Of a stretch of 64,000 nucleotides of DNA, positions 25,753-35,324 are shown piece after piece; the stretch's first letter is position 1; each line of letters opens with the position of its first letter. The DNA is taken from assembly GCF_002750855.1 (NCBI RefSeq), contig NZ_NWUC01000001.1, positions 124,001 through 188,000 on the forward strand, written 5' to 3'. Below the pieces are notes generated by a model. It was not told where the DNA came from and did no database searches. It saw nothing but the letters and a program-made list of their open reading frames with translations. This stretch comes from Neopararhizobium haloflavum (GTDB taxonomy: Bacteria; Pseudomonadota; Alphaproteobacteria; Rhizobiales; Rhizobiaceae). The translations under genes and the position numbers were made by a program.

Positions 25753-27156
25753 TTGCTGCTTCCCGTCATCCTCGCCGGCGGCTCCGGCACCCGGCTCTGG
25801 CCGCTGTCCCGCCAGCTCAATCCCAAGCAGTTCCTGGCGCTGACCAGCGAGCACACGATGCTGCAGGAGACCGTGCGCCGGCTCGACGGATTCGAGATCG
25901 GTGCGCCGATCGTGATCTGCAACGAGGAACATCGCTTCCTGGCGGCCGAACAGATGCACGGTCTTGGCTTCTCCGACGCGACGATCATGCTTGAGCCAGT
26001 CGGACGCAACACGGCGCCGGCGATCACACTGGCGGCGCTGAAGGCCATGGGCGACGGAAAGGACCCGCTGCTTCTCGTGCTTGCGGCGGACCACCTGATC
26101 CGCGACCGCGGCGCGTTTCAGGCCGCCGTCAGCGCGGCAGAGCCGCTCGCGGAGGCGGGGCGTCTCGTCACCTTCGGGATCGTGCCTGATCGGCCGGAGA
26201 CCGGATATGGCTATATCCAGCGCGGCGCGGCCGACGGGCCGACCGGCTACAAGGTGGAGCGCTTCGTCGAAAAGCCGGACCTTGAGACGGCGCAGGGTTA
26301 TGTCGACGGGGGGCGGCATTTCTGGAACAGCGGCATGTTCCTTTTCCGCGCCAGCCGCTATCTCGGCGAGTTGGAGCGCCATCGACCGGAGATGATCGCC
26401 GCATGCCGAAAGGCGCTCGATCATGCCGCCAGGGACCTCGACTTCGTGCGCATCGATCGGCCTGCCTTCGAGGCATGTCCGTCCGACTCCATCGACTATG
26501 CCGTCATGGAGAAGACGGATGACGCGGCGATGGTGCCGCTCGACGCCGGGTGGAGCGATATCGGCTCTTGGTCGGCGCTTTGGGACGTCAGCGAGAAGGA
26601 TGCGAGCGGCAACGCCTTTGCCGGCGACGTGCTGAGTTCGGGCGCCAGCAACACGCTGGTGCGCGCCGACCAGCGCCTCGTCGCCGTGGTCGGGACACAC
26701 GATCTTGTGGTGATTGAAACGAAAGACGCGCTGCTCGTCGCACACAAGGATCGTGTGCAGGACGTCAAGAACATCGTATCGCAGATCAAGGATCAGGGCC
26801 GGCAGGAGCACTTCAATCATCGCGAAATCTATCGCCCGTGGGGACACTACGACACTGTCGACGGCGGGAGCAGGGACGCGGTGCGGCGCATCACCGTGAA
26901 ACCGGGTGCGCGACTGGCGACGCAAATGCACAACCACCGCGCCGAACACTGGATCGTCGTCAGCGGCACGGCCGCGGTCACCAAGGGCGATCAGGTGATC
27001 ACCCTCAGGGAGAACGAGTCGACCTATATTGCTGCCGGAGAGATTCATGGCCTGGAGAATCGCGGATCAGTCCCGCTCGAAATCATCGAGGTGCAGACCG
27101 GCAGCTATCTTGGCGAAGATGACGTCACGCGCTTCGAGGGGACGCACTACGACTGA
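25753..27156 (+). CDS. algA: Mannose-1-phosphate guanylyltransferase / mannose-6-phosphate isomerase
   Basis: A bifunctional GDP-mannose pathway enzyme of the AlgA/XanB/NoeJ type, 467 residues. The N-terminal nucleotidyltransferase has [20 protein letters not shown], the FVEKP site and [10 protein letters not shown]. The C-terminal cupin isomerase has [27 protein letters not shown] and a final [10 protein letters not shown]. The start is TTG 25753, with AAAGGAAAG upstream; it gives exactly the family N-terminus LLPVILAGG. Both genes of this pair use TTG, which suggests modest translation. GDP-mannose would serve surface polysaccharide. Confidence 0.93.
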   Translation: MLLPVILAGGSGTRLWPLSRQLNPKQFLALTSEHTMLQETVRRLDGFEIGAPIVICNEEHRFLAAEQMHGLGFSDATIMLEPVGRNTAPAITLAALKAMGDGKDPLLLVLAADHLIRDRGAFQAAVSAAEPLAEAGRLVTFGIVPDRPETGYGYIQRGAADGPTGYKVERFVEKPDLETAQGYVDGGRHFWNSGMFLFRASRYLGELERHRPEMIAACRKALDHAARDLDFVRIDRPAFEACPSDSIDYAVMEKTDDAAMVPLDAGWSDIGSWSALWDVSEKDASGNAFAGDVLSSGASNTLVRADQRLVAVVGTHDLVVIETKDALLVAHKDRVQDVKNIVSQIKDQGRQEHFNHREIYRPWGHYDTVDGGSRDAVRRITVKPGARLATQMHNHRAEHWIVVSGTAAVTKGDQVITLRENESTYIAAGEIHGLENRGSVPLEIIEVQTGSYLGEDDVTRFEGTHYD

Positions 27157-27308
27157 TCGGAGAACGAAGCGCGAGACTGCCTGGCGGCAGGCGCGCCATC
27201 CAATCGGCTCGACCAAATGACGTTCGGGTTAAGCCGAAAAGCCGACTTTTCAACAGAGCGGAGAAAAGGAAATCTTAATCGGGGCCGATGATCAATTCGA
27301 GGGGTGAC

Positions 27309-28079
27309 ATGGCCCAAATTGCAGCGACTATCGTATTCCTGAACCTGGTCCTCGTCGCTTCGGCACTCTCGATCGGACCGGCCTACGACATACCGCCATC
27401 GGCCTTCTATCGCGATCCCGTAGCGGTGTTCGACGGCAAGTTCGCGATTGGCTGGTTCTCGAACCTCGGTGGCCTCTTGTGGTTTGCGACCGCAGCCGTT
27501 CTGATCTTCACGGCTCTCGCGGCCCAAGCGAAAACTCAGGAGCCGCTCCTGGTATTCGGGCTGCTCACCGCAGCCCTCGGCGGCGACGACCTCTTCATGC
27601 TGCATGACGGGTTGCTGCCGTTTCTCGGGCTTCCGGGCGTTCTTCTCTACGGCCTCTACGCGGTCGTCCTCCTGACATGGCTCTACCGCTATCTGGATTT
27701 CGTGGTCGGCACCCAACTTGTCTATATCCTCACCGGAGGATTTCTGCTGATGGTGTCCGCGGGATCGGACATCGTGGTCGACAGCGCGGGATTGCACGGC
27801 GACACCGCCTATCTCATAGAAGACGTCGCCAAGCTATCGGGCATCATGTTCTGGTCGGTCTACGGTGTCAGTACCGCCTGGGCTGCGATGCGCGCCAACA
27901 GGCATCCGACGGGTGAGACGTCTCTCCGCTTCGATCCGACGTTCGAACCGCAGCGGCAGACTTTCGAACCCGCCTACAGAACACCGGCCAGCGCCGCGCC
28001 TCTCGATGCCCTCAACCTGAATGGTGCACTGGCTGCAGCCCGTAGACCGGTGTCGGAATGCCCTCCATCCGCGCCTTGA
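27309..28079 (+). CDS. Hypothetical polytopic membrane protein
   Basis: A 256-residue protein with about six hydrophobic segments, which I do not recognise. Notable polar residues inside the membrane part are GGDDLFMLHDG (around residue 90) and EDVAKLSG (around 185). The last 60 residues are soluble, Pro/Arg-rich and probably disordered. ATG 27309 is supported by GAGGGG at good distance; ATG 27288 is an alternative. The final 68 bases overlap the end of the convergent monooxygenase gene, so either the tail is real and the genes overlap, or the tail is shaped mainly by the other strand. Confidence 0.6.
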   Translation: MAQIAATIVFLNLVLVASALSIGPAYDIPPSAFYRDPVAVFDGKFAIGWFSNLGGLLWFATAAVLIFTALAAQAKTQEPLLVFGLLTAALGGDDLFMLHDGLLPFLGLPGVLLYGLYAVVLLTWLYRYLDFVVGTQLVYILTGGFLLMVSAGSDIVVDSAGLHGDTAYLIEDVAKLSGIMFWSVYGVSTAWAAMRANRHPTGETSLRFDPTFEPQRQTFEPAYRTPASAAPLDALNLNGALAAARRPVSECPPSAP

Positions 28080-29811
28080 GTTGCAGCGACAGGAATTGGG
28101 AATAGTGGCGCGACTGATGCAGGTTGCCGCCATGGAACCAGAGCGCGTCCTGCTGGGTCGGCTTCCACATGTTGCGCTGTTCGCCTTCCCAGGGTCCGGG
28201 ATCCTTTGGCGTGTCGGATCCGAGGCCCCAGACCTTGCCCACCTTGTCGGCCGTCTGGCGATCGATGATGTCGGCGACCCAGCCGTTCATCGATCCGTAT
28301 CCGGTCGCATAGACGATCACGTCCGCAGGGATTTCCCTGCCATCGTCCAGCTTGACCCCGGTTTCGGTGATCTCCTCGACCTGCCCGGCTTCCAGCTTGA
28401 TCTTGCCGTCGATCACGAGCTGAGAGGCCCCGATGTCGATGTAGTAGCCGGAGCCGCGGCGCAGATATTTCATGAAGAGACCTGAATCGTCGGCGCCGAA
28501 ATCAAGACGAAACCCTGCCTTTTCCAGGTCCTCGTAGAACTTTGCGTCGACCTCGCGGATCTTGTCGTACACCGGCTTTTGAAACTCGTGCATGATCCGA
28601 TAGGGCAAGGATGCGAAGATGAGATCGGCCTTTTCCGTCGTCATGCCGGACTGCACGGCGCGTTCGGAATAAAGGTCGCCGAGGCCGATTTCCATGAGGG
28701 AATCGGAGCGCACGATGTGCGTCGTCGAGCGCTGGATCATCGTCACGTCAACGCCGGCCTCGTAGAGCGCGGCACAGATGTCGTGTGCGGAATTGTTCGA
28801 GCCGATGACGACGGCCTTTCGGGCCTTGTAGCGATCGGGGCCGGGATGCCGGGACGAATGATGCTGCTCGCCCTTGAAGCGCTCCTTGCCCTTGAATTCG
28901 GGAATGTTGGCCTTGCCCGACATGCCGGTTGCGAAGACGAGCTGCTTCGGCTTCAGCACGATTTCCTCGCCATCGCGATCGACTGTCACCGACCATTCAC
29001 CCTTTTCCTCGTCGTAGCTGGCGGAGGTGACGGTGGAGCGCGTCCAGTAGTTCAGCTCCTTCACCTTGGCATACATCTCCAGCCAGTCGCCGATCTTGTC
29101 CTTTGGCGAGAAGACCGGCCAGTTCTTCGGAAAGTCGATATAGGGAAGATGGTCGTACCAGACAGGGTCATGCAGGCAGAGCGACTTGTAGCGCTTGCGC
29201 CAACTGTCGCCGGGACGATCGTTCCTTTCCACGATGATCGTCGGAACGCCGAGTTGGCGCAGACGGGCACCAAGCGCGATGCCGCCCTGGCCGCCGCCGA
29301 TGATCACCACATAGGGCTGTGTCTTTCGCCCCAGCGTGGCCAGTTCCTCTTCACGTTCCTCGATCCAGTTCCTTACGCCCACGTCCTGTCCGTGCTTGGC
29401 GCCGAGCGGCCGGGTGTAGCCGGCGCGTTCCTCGTGGCCCTTGAGTTCGACCATGGTCGTGAGCAACGTCCAGATCAGGCCGTCCTTCAGCCGGATCAGG
29501 CCATAGCCGCGCGCGACCTCGGTTTCGAAGGAAATCCAGGCTTCGAGAACGCCGTCGGCTTCGCTCGCGTCCTGGCCCTCGGCCACGTGCCATTTAGAAG
29601 GTTTGGTCGCCGCGAGCTGGCTTTCGAGCATGGCGCGAACTTCGTCGCGGCCCTCCATGGTCTTGATGTTCCAGGTAAAGGCAACGAGGTCGCGCCAGTA
29701 ACACTCCTGCGCGAACATGGTGACCGCGTCGTCGATCTTGCCCTTGGCGAGCGCCTCGCCGAACGTGTCCAGGACGCGCTGAAGGCGACCTGTTGGTGTG
29801 TTGTCGAGCAT
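28012..29811 (-). CDS. Flavin-dependent monooxygenase with N-terminal SnoaL-like domain
   Basis: A 599-residue FAD/NADPH enzyme of the flavin-containing monooxygenase type. Residues 1-130 look like a SnoaL/NTF2 fold (LDTFGEALAKGKIDDAVTMF, EGRDEVRAMLESQ). The FAD motif is VVIIGGGQGGIALGARL, the FMO-like segment is FKGEQHHSSRHPG, the NADPH motif is VVIGSNNSAHDICAALY, and YATGYGSM closes the FAD domain. The substrate cannot be read from sequence. ATG 29811 has GGGAGGAA upstream; the frame extends to 29835 without support. It stands alone and is divergent from galE. Confidence 0.88.
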   Translation of the reverse strand: MLDNTPTGRLQRVLDTFGEALAKGKIDDAVTMFAQECYWRDLVAFTWNIKTMEGRDEVRAMLESQLAATKPSKWHVAEGQDASEADGVLEAWISFETEVARGYGLIRLKDGLIWTLLTTMVELKGHEERAGYTRPLGAKHGQDVGVRNWIEEREEELATLGRKTQPYVVIIGGGQGGIALGARLRQLGVPTIIVERNDRPGDSWRKRYKSLCLHDPVWYDHLPYIDFPKNWPVFSPKDKIGDWLEMYAKVKELNYWTRSTVTSASYDEEKGEWSVTVDRDGEEIVLKPKQLVFATGMSGKANIPEFKGKERFKGEQHHSSRHPGPDRYKARKAVVIGSNNSAHDICAALYEAGVDVTMIQRSTTHIVRSDSLMEIGLGDLYSERAVQSGMTTEKADLIFASLPYRIMHEFQKPVYDKIREVDAKFYEDLEKAGFRLDFGADDSGLFMKYLRRGSGYYIDIGASQLVIDGKIKLEAGQVEEITETGVKLDDGREIPADVIVYATGYGSMNGWVADIIDRQTADKVGKVWGLGSDTPKDPGPWEGEQRNMWKPTQQDALWFHGGNLHQSRHYSQFLSLQLKARMEGIPTPVYGLQPVHHSG

Positions 29812-30044
29812 CCGATCTTCCTCCCTCGGCTGCATTTGCAGGCCGGCCTGCTCCTACCCGGACCAGCCACGATCGATGATGGCAAATGCTGACACATCGG
29901 GTGCGCGGGCGCGATTGTCCGAAAGCACAAGACCGCAGTGCCGGTCGAATAATTGCCGGCGCATCGAATTTTAGCGAAATCCCGAACGTTTCCTTGGAGG
30001 CTGTGGGCGCATGGTCCGCGAAAGGTTTTGCGGATGGATCGACC

Positions 30045-31031
30045 ATGGCAGTTCTTGTGACGGGCGGTGCCGGCTATATCGGCAGCCATATGGTGTGGAC
30101 GCTTCTGGAGCATGGCGAGGACGTCGTCGTGCTTGACAGGCTGTCGACGGGTTTTGAATGGGCGGTCCCGCGCGAGGCCGAACTGGTGATCGGCGATGTC
30201 GCCGACCAGATGCTGGTTGAAAAGCTGATCCGCGATCGCCGCGTCGACGCGATCATCCACTTCGCCGGATCGATCGTCGTGCCGGAGTCCATGGCCGATC
30301 CGCTGGGCTACTACCTCAACAACACCGTCAAGTCGCGCGCGCTGATCGAATCGGCCGTGAAGAGCGGCGTTGGCAATTTCATCTTCTCCTCGACAGCGGC
30401 GGTCTATGGCACGCCGGATCAGATTCCGGTCCGCGAGGATGCGCCGACCCGGCCCGATTCACCCTATGGCGCCTCAAAGCTGATGACCGAGATCATGCTG
30501 GCCGACGCGGCGCGGGCGCATGACCTGCGCTATACGGCGCTGCGCTATTTCAATGTGGCCGGCGCCGACCCGTGCGGGCGCACGGGACTGTCGACGCGCG
30601 GTGCGACCCATCTCATCAAGGTCGTCTGCGAGGCTGCGCTCGGCAAGCGCGATCACGTCGAGGTGTTCGGGACGGACTACGACACGCCGGATGGAACCTG
30701 CGTGCGCGATTTCATTCACGTGAGCGATCTGGTCGAGGCGCATTACCTGGCCTTGCAGCGTCTGAGGTCGGGCGGTAGCAGCATGGTCGCCAATTGCGGC
30801 TATGGCCGGGGGTACACCGTGCTCGAAGTGGTCGATGCGGTGCGGGATGTCGTGGGGCGGGTCTTCGACGTGCGCCTCGGCGGACGCCGCCACGGCGACA
30901 TCGTCACGATGGTGGCCGACGCGCAGCGCGCGCGCATCGAGCTTGACTGGCACCCGCGACACGACGATCTCACGCAGATCGTCAGCCATGCGCTGGCCTG
31001 GGAGGACGCGCTCAGCCGGCGCAACAGCTAG
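30045..31031 (+). CDS. galE: UDP-glucose 4-epimerase
   Basis: Interconverts UDP-glucose and UDP-galactose for polysaccharide synthesis, 328 residues. It has the Rossmann motif VTGGAGYIGSHMVW, the catalytic Ser and Tyr-x3-Lys in FSSTAAVYG and SPYGASKLMTE, ALRYFNVAGADP, and the sugar-binding end TPDGTCVRDFIHVSDL. ATG 30045 begins the Rossmann strand directly; an upstream open stretch back to 29886 has no homology and was left out. It may work with the nearby mannose genes in exopolysaccharide supply. Confidence 0.95.
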   Translation: MAVLVTGGAGYIGSHMVWTLLEHGEDVVVLDRLSTGFEWAVPREAELVIGDVADQMLVEKLIRDRRVDAIIHFAGSIVVPESMADPLGYYLNNTVKSRALIESAVKSGVGNFIFSSTAAVYGTPDQIPVREDAPTRPDSPYGASKLMTEIMLADAARAHDLRYTALRYFNVAGADPCGRTGLSTRGATHLIKVVCEAALGKRDHVEVFGTDYDTPDGTCVRDFIHVSDLVEAHYLALQRLRSGGSSMVANCGYGRGYTVLEVVDAVRDVVGRVFDVRLGGRRHGDIVTMVADAQRARIELDWHPRHDDLTQIVSHALAWEDALSRRNS

Positions 31032-31131
31032 CGTCCTGAGCGCACGGTGACGGAAAGTCCGCAGCGCATTGCCGGGGTGGTGCTATCGCACTAGTCTTGC
31101 CGCGAAGAGGATCGTTCGCGAGGAGGAACCC

Positions 31132-31692
31132 ATGGCAGCGACACCACCGATCTGCGACTTCGGCTGGAAGGCCATCGATGCGCGGCTGCCCGGCACGGAC
31201 GGACAGATCCATGCACTCTTCGATCAGGCAGGCCCGCGGGGGCTTGTGGTCGTCTTCATCTGCAACCATTGCCCGTACGTGAAGGCGGTCATCGACCGGA
31301 TCGTGCGTGAGGCCCGGGAGCTGGAGCGCTATGGGATCGGATTCGTCGCCATCAATTCCAACGATGCCGAAAGCCACCCGGACGATTCGTTCGACAACAT
31401 GCAGTTTTTCGCCAAAGAGCATGCGTTGCCGTTCCCGTATCTCCACGACGAGGATCAGACGGTCGCCCGTGCGTATGGCGCGGTCTGCACGCCCGATTTT
31501 TTCGGCTTCAACGCCGAACTTGCGCTGCAGTATCGCGGCCGGCTCGACGCATCGCGCAAGCAGGCGACGGACCCGGATGTCGCCCGCGATCTCTTCGAGG
31601 CGATGAAGATGGTCGCCAACACCGGCAACGGCCCGCGCGAACAGATCGCTTCCATGGGCTGCTCCATCAAGTGGAAAGACCAGGCAGCCTGA
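31132..31692 (+). CDS. Thioredoxin-fold (AhpC/TSA-like) protein
   Basis: A 186-residue cytoplasmic protein of the thioredoxin superfamily. The redox site is VVVFICNHCPYVKAV, giving CxxC followed by Pro, and the cis-proline loop is VCTPDFFGF. The family is close to peroxiredoxin/ResA-like proteins of unknown target. It has no signal peptide. ATG 31132 is preceded by GAGGAGGAACCC, a very strong ribosome site. It lies 100 bases downstream of galE but appears functionally separate. Confidence 0.85.
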   Translation: MAATPPICDFGWKAIDARLPGTDGQIHALFDQAGPRGLVVVFICNHCPYVKAVIDRIVREARELERYGIGFVAINSNDAESHPDDSFDNMQFFAKEHALPFPYLHDEDQTVARAYGAVCTPDFFGFNAELALQYRGRLDASRKQATDPDVARDLFEAMKMVANTGNGPREQIASMGCSIKWKDQAA

Positions 31693-31799
31693 TTCCCATA
31701 CACTCCCGCAATAGCCGTCAGAGCGATTGGTTATTGGCACATTTCGGCGTTTTCGGCTTCGATCGGCCGAACGCCCATCAGCATGAAGGATAAGCGGCC

Positions 31800-33134
31800 A
31801 TGAGCCTGACCAGCGACCTCGTCCAACTGATCCGGAACAAGCCGGTGTCGCAGGACGACCTCGATCGTGCGGCCAGTTTCGTGGTCGATACGCTCGCATG
31901 CGCGCTCGCCGCGCGCCAGACGCCGCCAGCAAGGGCCTTGAGCGCTGTCGCGCCGTGGACAGCCGGCGACACGGCGCGCCGCGCCTTCCACTTCGGCGGC
32001 TTGTCCCACATTCTGGAACTGGACGATCTGCATCGCACATCCGTCACACATCCGGCGACAGTGGTGATCCCCGCTGCGGCCGCGGTGGCAGAGGCCGAGG
32101 GACGCGACGGCGTTGCCTTCCTGACGGCGGTCCTGCATGGATATGAAGCATGCTGCCGGGTCGGGAACGCTGTCGGCAAGGCGCACTATCGGGTTTGGCA
32201 CAACACGGCGACCTGCGGCACTTTCGGTTCGGCCATGGCCGCTGCCAGCCTCATGGATCTTTCAGAAGAGCAGACGGTTTGGGCGCTCGGCAATGCGGGA
32301 ACGCAGTCGGGCGGGCTCTGGGAATTCCTTTCGGCCGGCGCCATGAGCAAGCATCTGCACACGGCTCGCGCCGCCGAATCCGGCGTGCTCGCCGCCGCGC
32401 TGGCCCGTGAAGGCTTTACCGGACCCGACACGATACTGGAGGGGGAGAAGGGCTTCTTCGTCGGGCTATGTCCCGATCCCCAGCCGGAACTGGTGACGGC
32501 CCAGCCAGATGCCGCATGGGAACTCACTCGCTCGTCAATCAAGCCATGGCCTTGCTGCCGGCATACCCATCCCACGATCGACGCCGCCATTGCGCTGCAT
32601 GGCCGTCTTTCCGGCGCCGCCATTGCCTCGATCGAGGTTGCGACCTACCAGGCGGCACTCGATGTCTGCGACCGGCCGCAGCCGACGGAGCCCTATGGTG
32701 CGAAATTCTCCTTGCAGCATTGTGTCGCGGAGGCACTGACATCGGGCCGCGTGACACCGTCGAGCTTCGATGCCGACCAACGGGACGCGCTTTCCGACCT
32801 GCGCGGGCGCACGGCGCTCAGCGTCGATGGCGACGTCAACGCCGCTTACCCGGCTGCATGGGGTGCCAAGGTCACCGTCGTCACGGGAAGCGGGGAGCGA
32901 TTGGTGGAAACGCGCGCGGTGTGCAAGGGTGATCCCGACAACCCGCTGACCCGCGACGAACTCACCGAAAAAGCCGTCGCGCTGTTCGTGCTGTCCGGCA
33001 TGGAAGCCAGAGGTGCGGAGACCCTGGTCGAGGACATCTACGGGCTTGCCAGCGGTGCGCCGCTGGCCGGTCTCTTCGATTCCTGCTTCACCCAAAGCGT
33101 GGCGCCGGCGCGCCCTGTGGCGGTTAGCGCCTAG
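31800..33134 (+). CDS. MmgE/PrpD family protein (cis-aconitate decarboxylase / 2-methylcitrate dehydratase superfamily)
   Basis: A 444-residue member of the MmgE/PrpD superfamily. Members include 2-methylcitrate dehydratase, iminodisuccinate epimerase and cis-aconitate decarboxylase. Residues matching the decarboxylase/dehydratase active site are visible: ELDDLHRTSVTHPATVV (Asp and His), the second His in WHNTATCGTFGSA, and Lys in GAMSKHLHTARAA. The next genes encode a mesaconyl/itaconyl-CoA hydratase-like protein and an acyl-CoA dehydrogenase, as in the Pseudomonas itaconate cluster, which also contains a PrpD-family gene. The reaction here remains unproven. Confidence 0.85.
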   Translation: MSLTSDLVQLIRNKPVSQDDLDRAASFVVDTLACALAARQTPPARALSAVAPWTAGDTARRAFHFGGLSHILELDDLHRTSVTHPATVVIPAAAAVAEAEGRDGVAFLTAVLHGYEACCRVGNAVGKAHYRVWHNTATCGTFGSAMAAASLMDLSEEQTVWALGNAGTQSGGLWEFLSAGAMSKHLHTARAAESGVLAAALAREGFTGPDTILEGEKGFFVGLCPDPQPELVTAQPDAAWELTRSSIKPWPCCRHTHPTIDAAIALHGRLSGAAIASIEVATYQAALDVCDRPQPTEPYGAKFSLQHCVAEALTSGRVTPSSFDADQRDALSDLRGRTALSVDGDVNAAYPAAWGAKVTVVTGSGERLVETRAVCKGDPDNPLTRDELTEKAVALFVLSGMEARGAETLVEDIYGLASGAPLAGLFDSCFTQSVAPARPVAVSA

Positions 33135-33175
33135 GCAGTACGGCGTCCCATCGTGGCTGCAACTGGTCCGCCTCG

Positions 33176-34024
33176 CTATTGCGGGGCGAAGCCGGTGCGG
33201 CTCGTCATGATCAGGGTGTCGTCTGTCCTGCGGGCCTCATAGGCGACCTTGCCATCCTCGTTCGGGGTGCGAACCAAGCGCAGTTCCGGGCCGCAGAAGA
33301 AGGGCGAGACCGCTCTGAACTCAAAGGTCTCCGCCGTCATGCCAGGGGCGTCGCGCCGCGCGGCCTCGAACAGCATCATGGCGATCAAGGGCCCATGGAC
33401 GATGAGACCCGGATAGCCCTCGGTCCCGGTGACATAGGGAAAATCGTAGTGAATCCTGTGGCCGTTGAAGGTCAGAGCCGAAAAGCGGAAGAGCATGACT
33501 TCGTCCGGCGTCACAGTCTCCTCGCTGACGATCTCGCGCTCCGACCTGGGTGGCTCGGGCGGCCTTGCAGCCGGGTCGGCCGCTTCGCGGTAGACGATGT
33601 CGTGCTCCTCGGTCGCCGCAACCACACCGTCTTGCAGGATTTCATGGCGCACGGTGACGAAGGCCAGCGGGCCGGAGCGGCCCTTCTTTTCGGCGATGGA
33701 GGCGATGGTGGAGTGCTTCTCGGCCGGCGCGTTGAAACGCAAGGCAGAGGGAAAGGCAAAGCGCCCACCGGCATACATGCGCCGCGGCAGTTCGATCGGC
33801 GGCAGGAACCCGCCTTTGGCGGCATGACCGTCGGGGCCGATCGCATCGCGCGGCGTTGCATCGAGGAAGAAAAGCCAATGCCAAAGCGGCGGCAACGTCT
33901 CCGTGTCGTGCGAATAGGCGGCGGAGAAGGTGCCGAGCGTCGCGGCCAGCCGCGCGGCGGGGCTGCGTACGATGTCGTCCAGGCGCGTCTCGGCGCGTCC
34001 GATCCATTCATTCATGTCGGTCAT
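33176..34024 (-). CDS. Mesaconyl-C4-CoA / itaconyl-CoA hydratase-like protein (MaoC, FAS1-type dehydratase)
   Basis: A 282-residue double hot-dog hydratase. The N-terminal FAS1-like domain includes LPPLWHWLFFLDATPR and GFLPPIELPRRMYAGG, and the C-terminal MaoC half has FRFSALTFNGHRIHYDFPY, followed by GLIVHGPLIAMM; the Asn-His-Asp catalytic arrangement is intact. Proteins of this type hydrate mesaconyl-C4-CoA (3-hydroxypropionate cycle) or itaconyl-CoA. GAGG lies six bases before ATG 34024. It begins eight bases after the acyl-CoA dehydrogenase stop, so the two are one operon. Confidence 0.85.
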   Translation of the reverse strand: MTDMNEWIGRAETRLDDIVRSPAARLAATLGTFSAAYSHDTETLPPLWHWLFFLDATPRDAIGPDGHAAKGGFLPPIELPRRMYAGGRFAFPSALRFNAPAEKHSTIASIAEKKGRSGPLAFVTVRHEILQDGVVAATEEHDIVYREAADPAARPPEPPRSEREIVSEETVTPDEVMLFRFSALTFNGHRIHYDFPYVTGTEGYPGLIVHGPLIAMMLFEAARRDAPGMTAETFEFRAVSPFFCGPELRLVRTPNEDGKVAYEARRTDDTLIMTSRTGFAPQ

Positions 34025-34032
34025 GGCGAACC

Positions 34033-35205
34033 TCAGAAGGAGCGGGGGAGGCCAAGCACCTTCTCGGCCACATGAGAGAGGATGAGATTGGTCGAGATCG
34101 GTGCGATCTGGTAAAGGCGCGTCTCGCGGAACTTGCGCTCGACGTCGTATTCTTCAGCGAAGCCGAAGCCGCCATGGGTTTGCAGGCAGGTATCGGCGGC
34201 ATGCCATGACGCTTCGGATGCGAGCATCTTGCCCATATTGGCTTCCGCCCCACAGGGCTCACCCTTGTCGAAAAGGTCGATCGCATGAGCGACGGCAAGG
34301 CGCGCGGCATGCAACTCGACATGGTTGCGCGCCACGGGGAACTGGATGCCCTGGTTCTGGCCGATCGGCCGGCCGAACACCTTGCGCTCATTGGCATAGG
34401 CGACGGACTTTTCGATGAACCAGCGACAATCGCCGATGCATTCCGACGCGATCAGGATCCGCTCGGCATTCATGCCGTCGAGAATGTAGCGAAAGCCCTT
34501 GTGCTCCTCGCCGATCAGCGCGTCGGCCGGAATTTCGAGATCATCGAAGAAGACTTCGGTGGTCGCATGGTTGATCATCGCCGGGATCGGGCGGATGCGC
34601 AGCTGGCTCTCCGGTGCCGCCTTCATGTCGACGAGGAAGACGGACAGCCCGTCGGTGCGCTTTTCAAGCGAGCCCTTGGGCGCCGTGCGGGCGAGCAGGA
34701 TCATCAGGTCGGAATGCTCGGCCCGGCTCGTCCACACCTTCTGTCCCTTGACGATGTATTTGTCGCCCTTCTTTTCAGCCGTCGTCGAAATGGAAAGGGT
34801 GTCGGTGCCCGCTCCGGGCTCGGTGACGCCGAACGCCTGGAGGCGCAGTTCGCCGGATGCGATCTTTGGAAGGTATTTCTGCTTCTGCTCTTCACTGCCG
34901 TGACGCAGCAGAGTGCCCATCGTATACATCTGTGCATGGCAGGCGCCGCCGTTGGCGCCGGCGGCATGCACCTCTTCCAGGATCGCTGCGGCGGCCTTGA
35001 GCGGCAGGCCGCTGCCGCCGTATTCCTCGGGGATCAAGGCAGCAAGCAGCCCGGCTTCGGCCATGGCGTCGACGAATTCGCTCGGATAGGCGCGCTCGCG
35101 ATCGAGCTTGCGCCAGTATTCCCCGGGAAACCTCGCACAGAGCGCGCGCGTCGTGTCGCGGATGGCTTCGAGATCTTCATCGGGCATGGCATTCGCACTC
35201 GTCAT
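34033..35205 (-). CDS. Acyl-CoA dehydrogenase
   Basis: A 390-residue FAD flavoprotein that oxidises an acyl-CoA at C2-C3. Typical features are GVTEPGAGTDTLS, KVWTSRAEHSD, the FAD-binding RKVFGRPIGQNQGIQ, and LQTHGGFGFAEEYDVERKFRETRL. The usual catalytic glutamate position of the medium-chain type is not clearly marked, which is common in divergent members. ATG 35205 follows AAGGAGTG; the frame to 35274 overlaps the operator region. It is the first gene of the unit with the hydratase and divergent from the LysR gene. Confidence 0.92.
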   Translation of the reverse strand: MTSANAMPDEDLEAIRDTTRALCARFPGEYWRKLDRERAYPSEFVDAMAEAGLLAALIPEEYGGSGLPLKAAAAILEEVHAAGANGGACHAQMYTMGTLLRHGSEEQKQKYLPKIASGELRLQAFGVTEPGAGTDTLSISTTAEKKGDKYIVKGQKVWTSRAEHSDLMILLARTAPKGSLEKRTDGLSVFLVDMKAAPESQLRIRPIPAMINHATTEVFFDDLEIPADALIGEEHKGFRYILDGMNAERILIASECIGDCRWFIEKSVAYANERKVFGRPIGQNQGIQFPVARNHVELHAARLAVAHAIDLFDKGEPCGAEANMGKMLASEASWHAADTCLQTHGGFGFAEEYDVERKFRETRLYQIAPISTNLILSHVAEKVLGLPRSF

Positions 35206-35279
35206 CGCGTCGATCACTCCTTTGGCGTGTCGGTTGTCGGGCCTGAGATTGGGCCAGACGTACCCATAATGCAAAGATA

Positions 35280-35298
35280 ATCGAGGGCTAGCTTCGAT
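35280..35298. promoter_or_regulatory. Palindromic LysR-type operator
   Basis: ATCGA-N9-TCGAT lies between the divergent acyl-CoA dehydrogenase and LysR genes, within the wider near-palindrome ATAATCGA...TCGATAAC. It contains a T-N11-A element, as expected for a LysR-type recognition site, and is 27 bases from the LysR start. It probably controls both directions. Confidence 0.7.
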
Positions 35299-35324
35299 AA
35301 CAAAAGCCTATATCTTCCTTGCTC

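Noticed and set aside
29886-30044. An N-terminal extension of UDP-glucose 4-epimerase
   Set aside because: The family starts directly at the Rossmann strand; the upstream open frame is the divergent promoter region and has no similarity.
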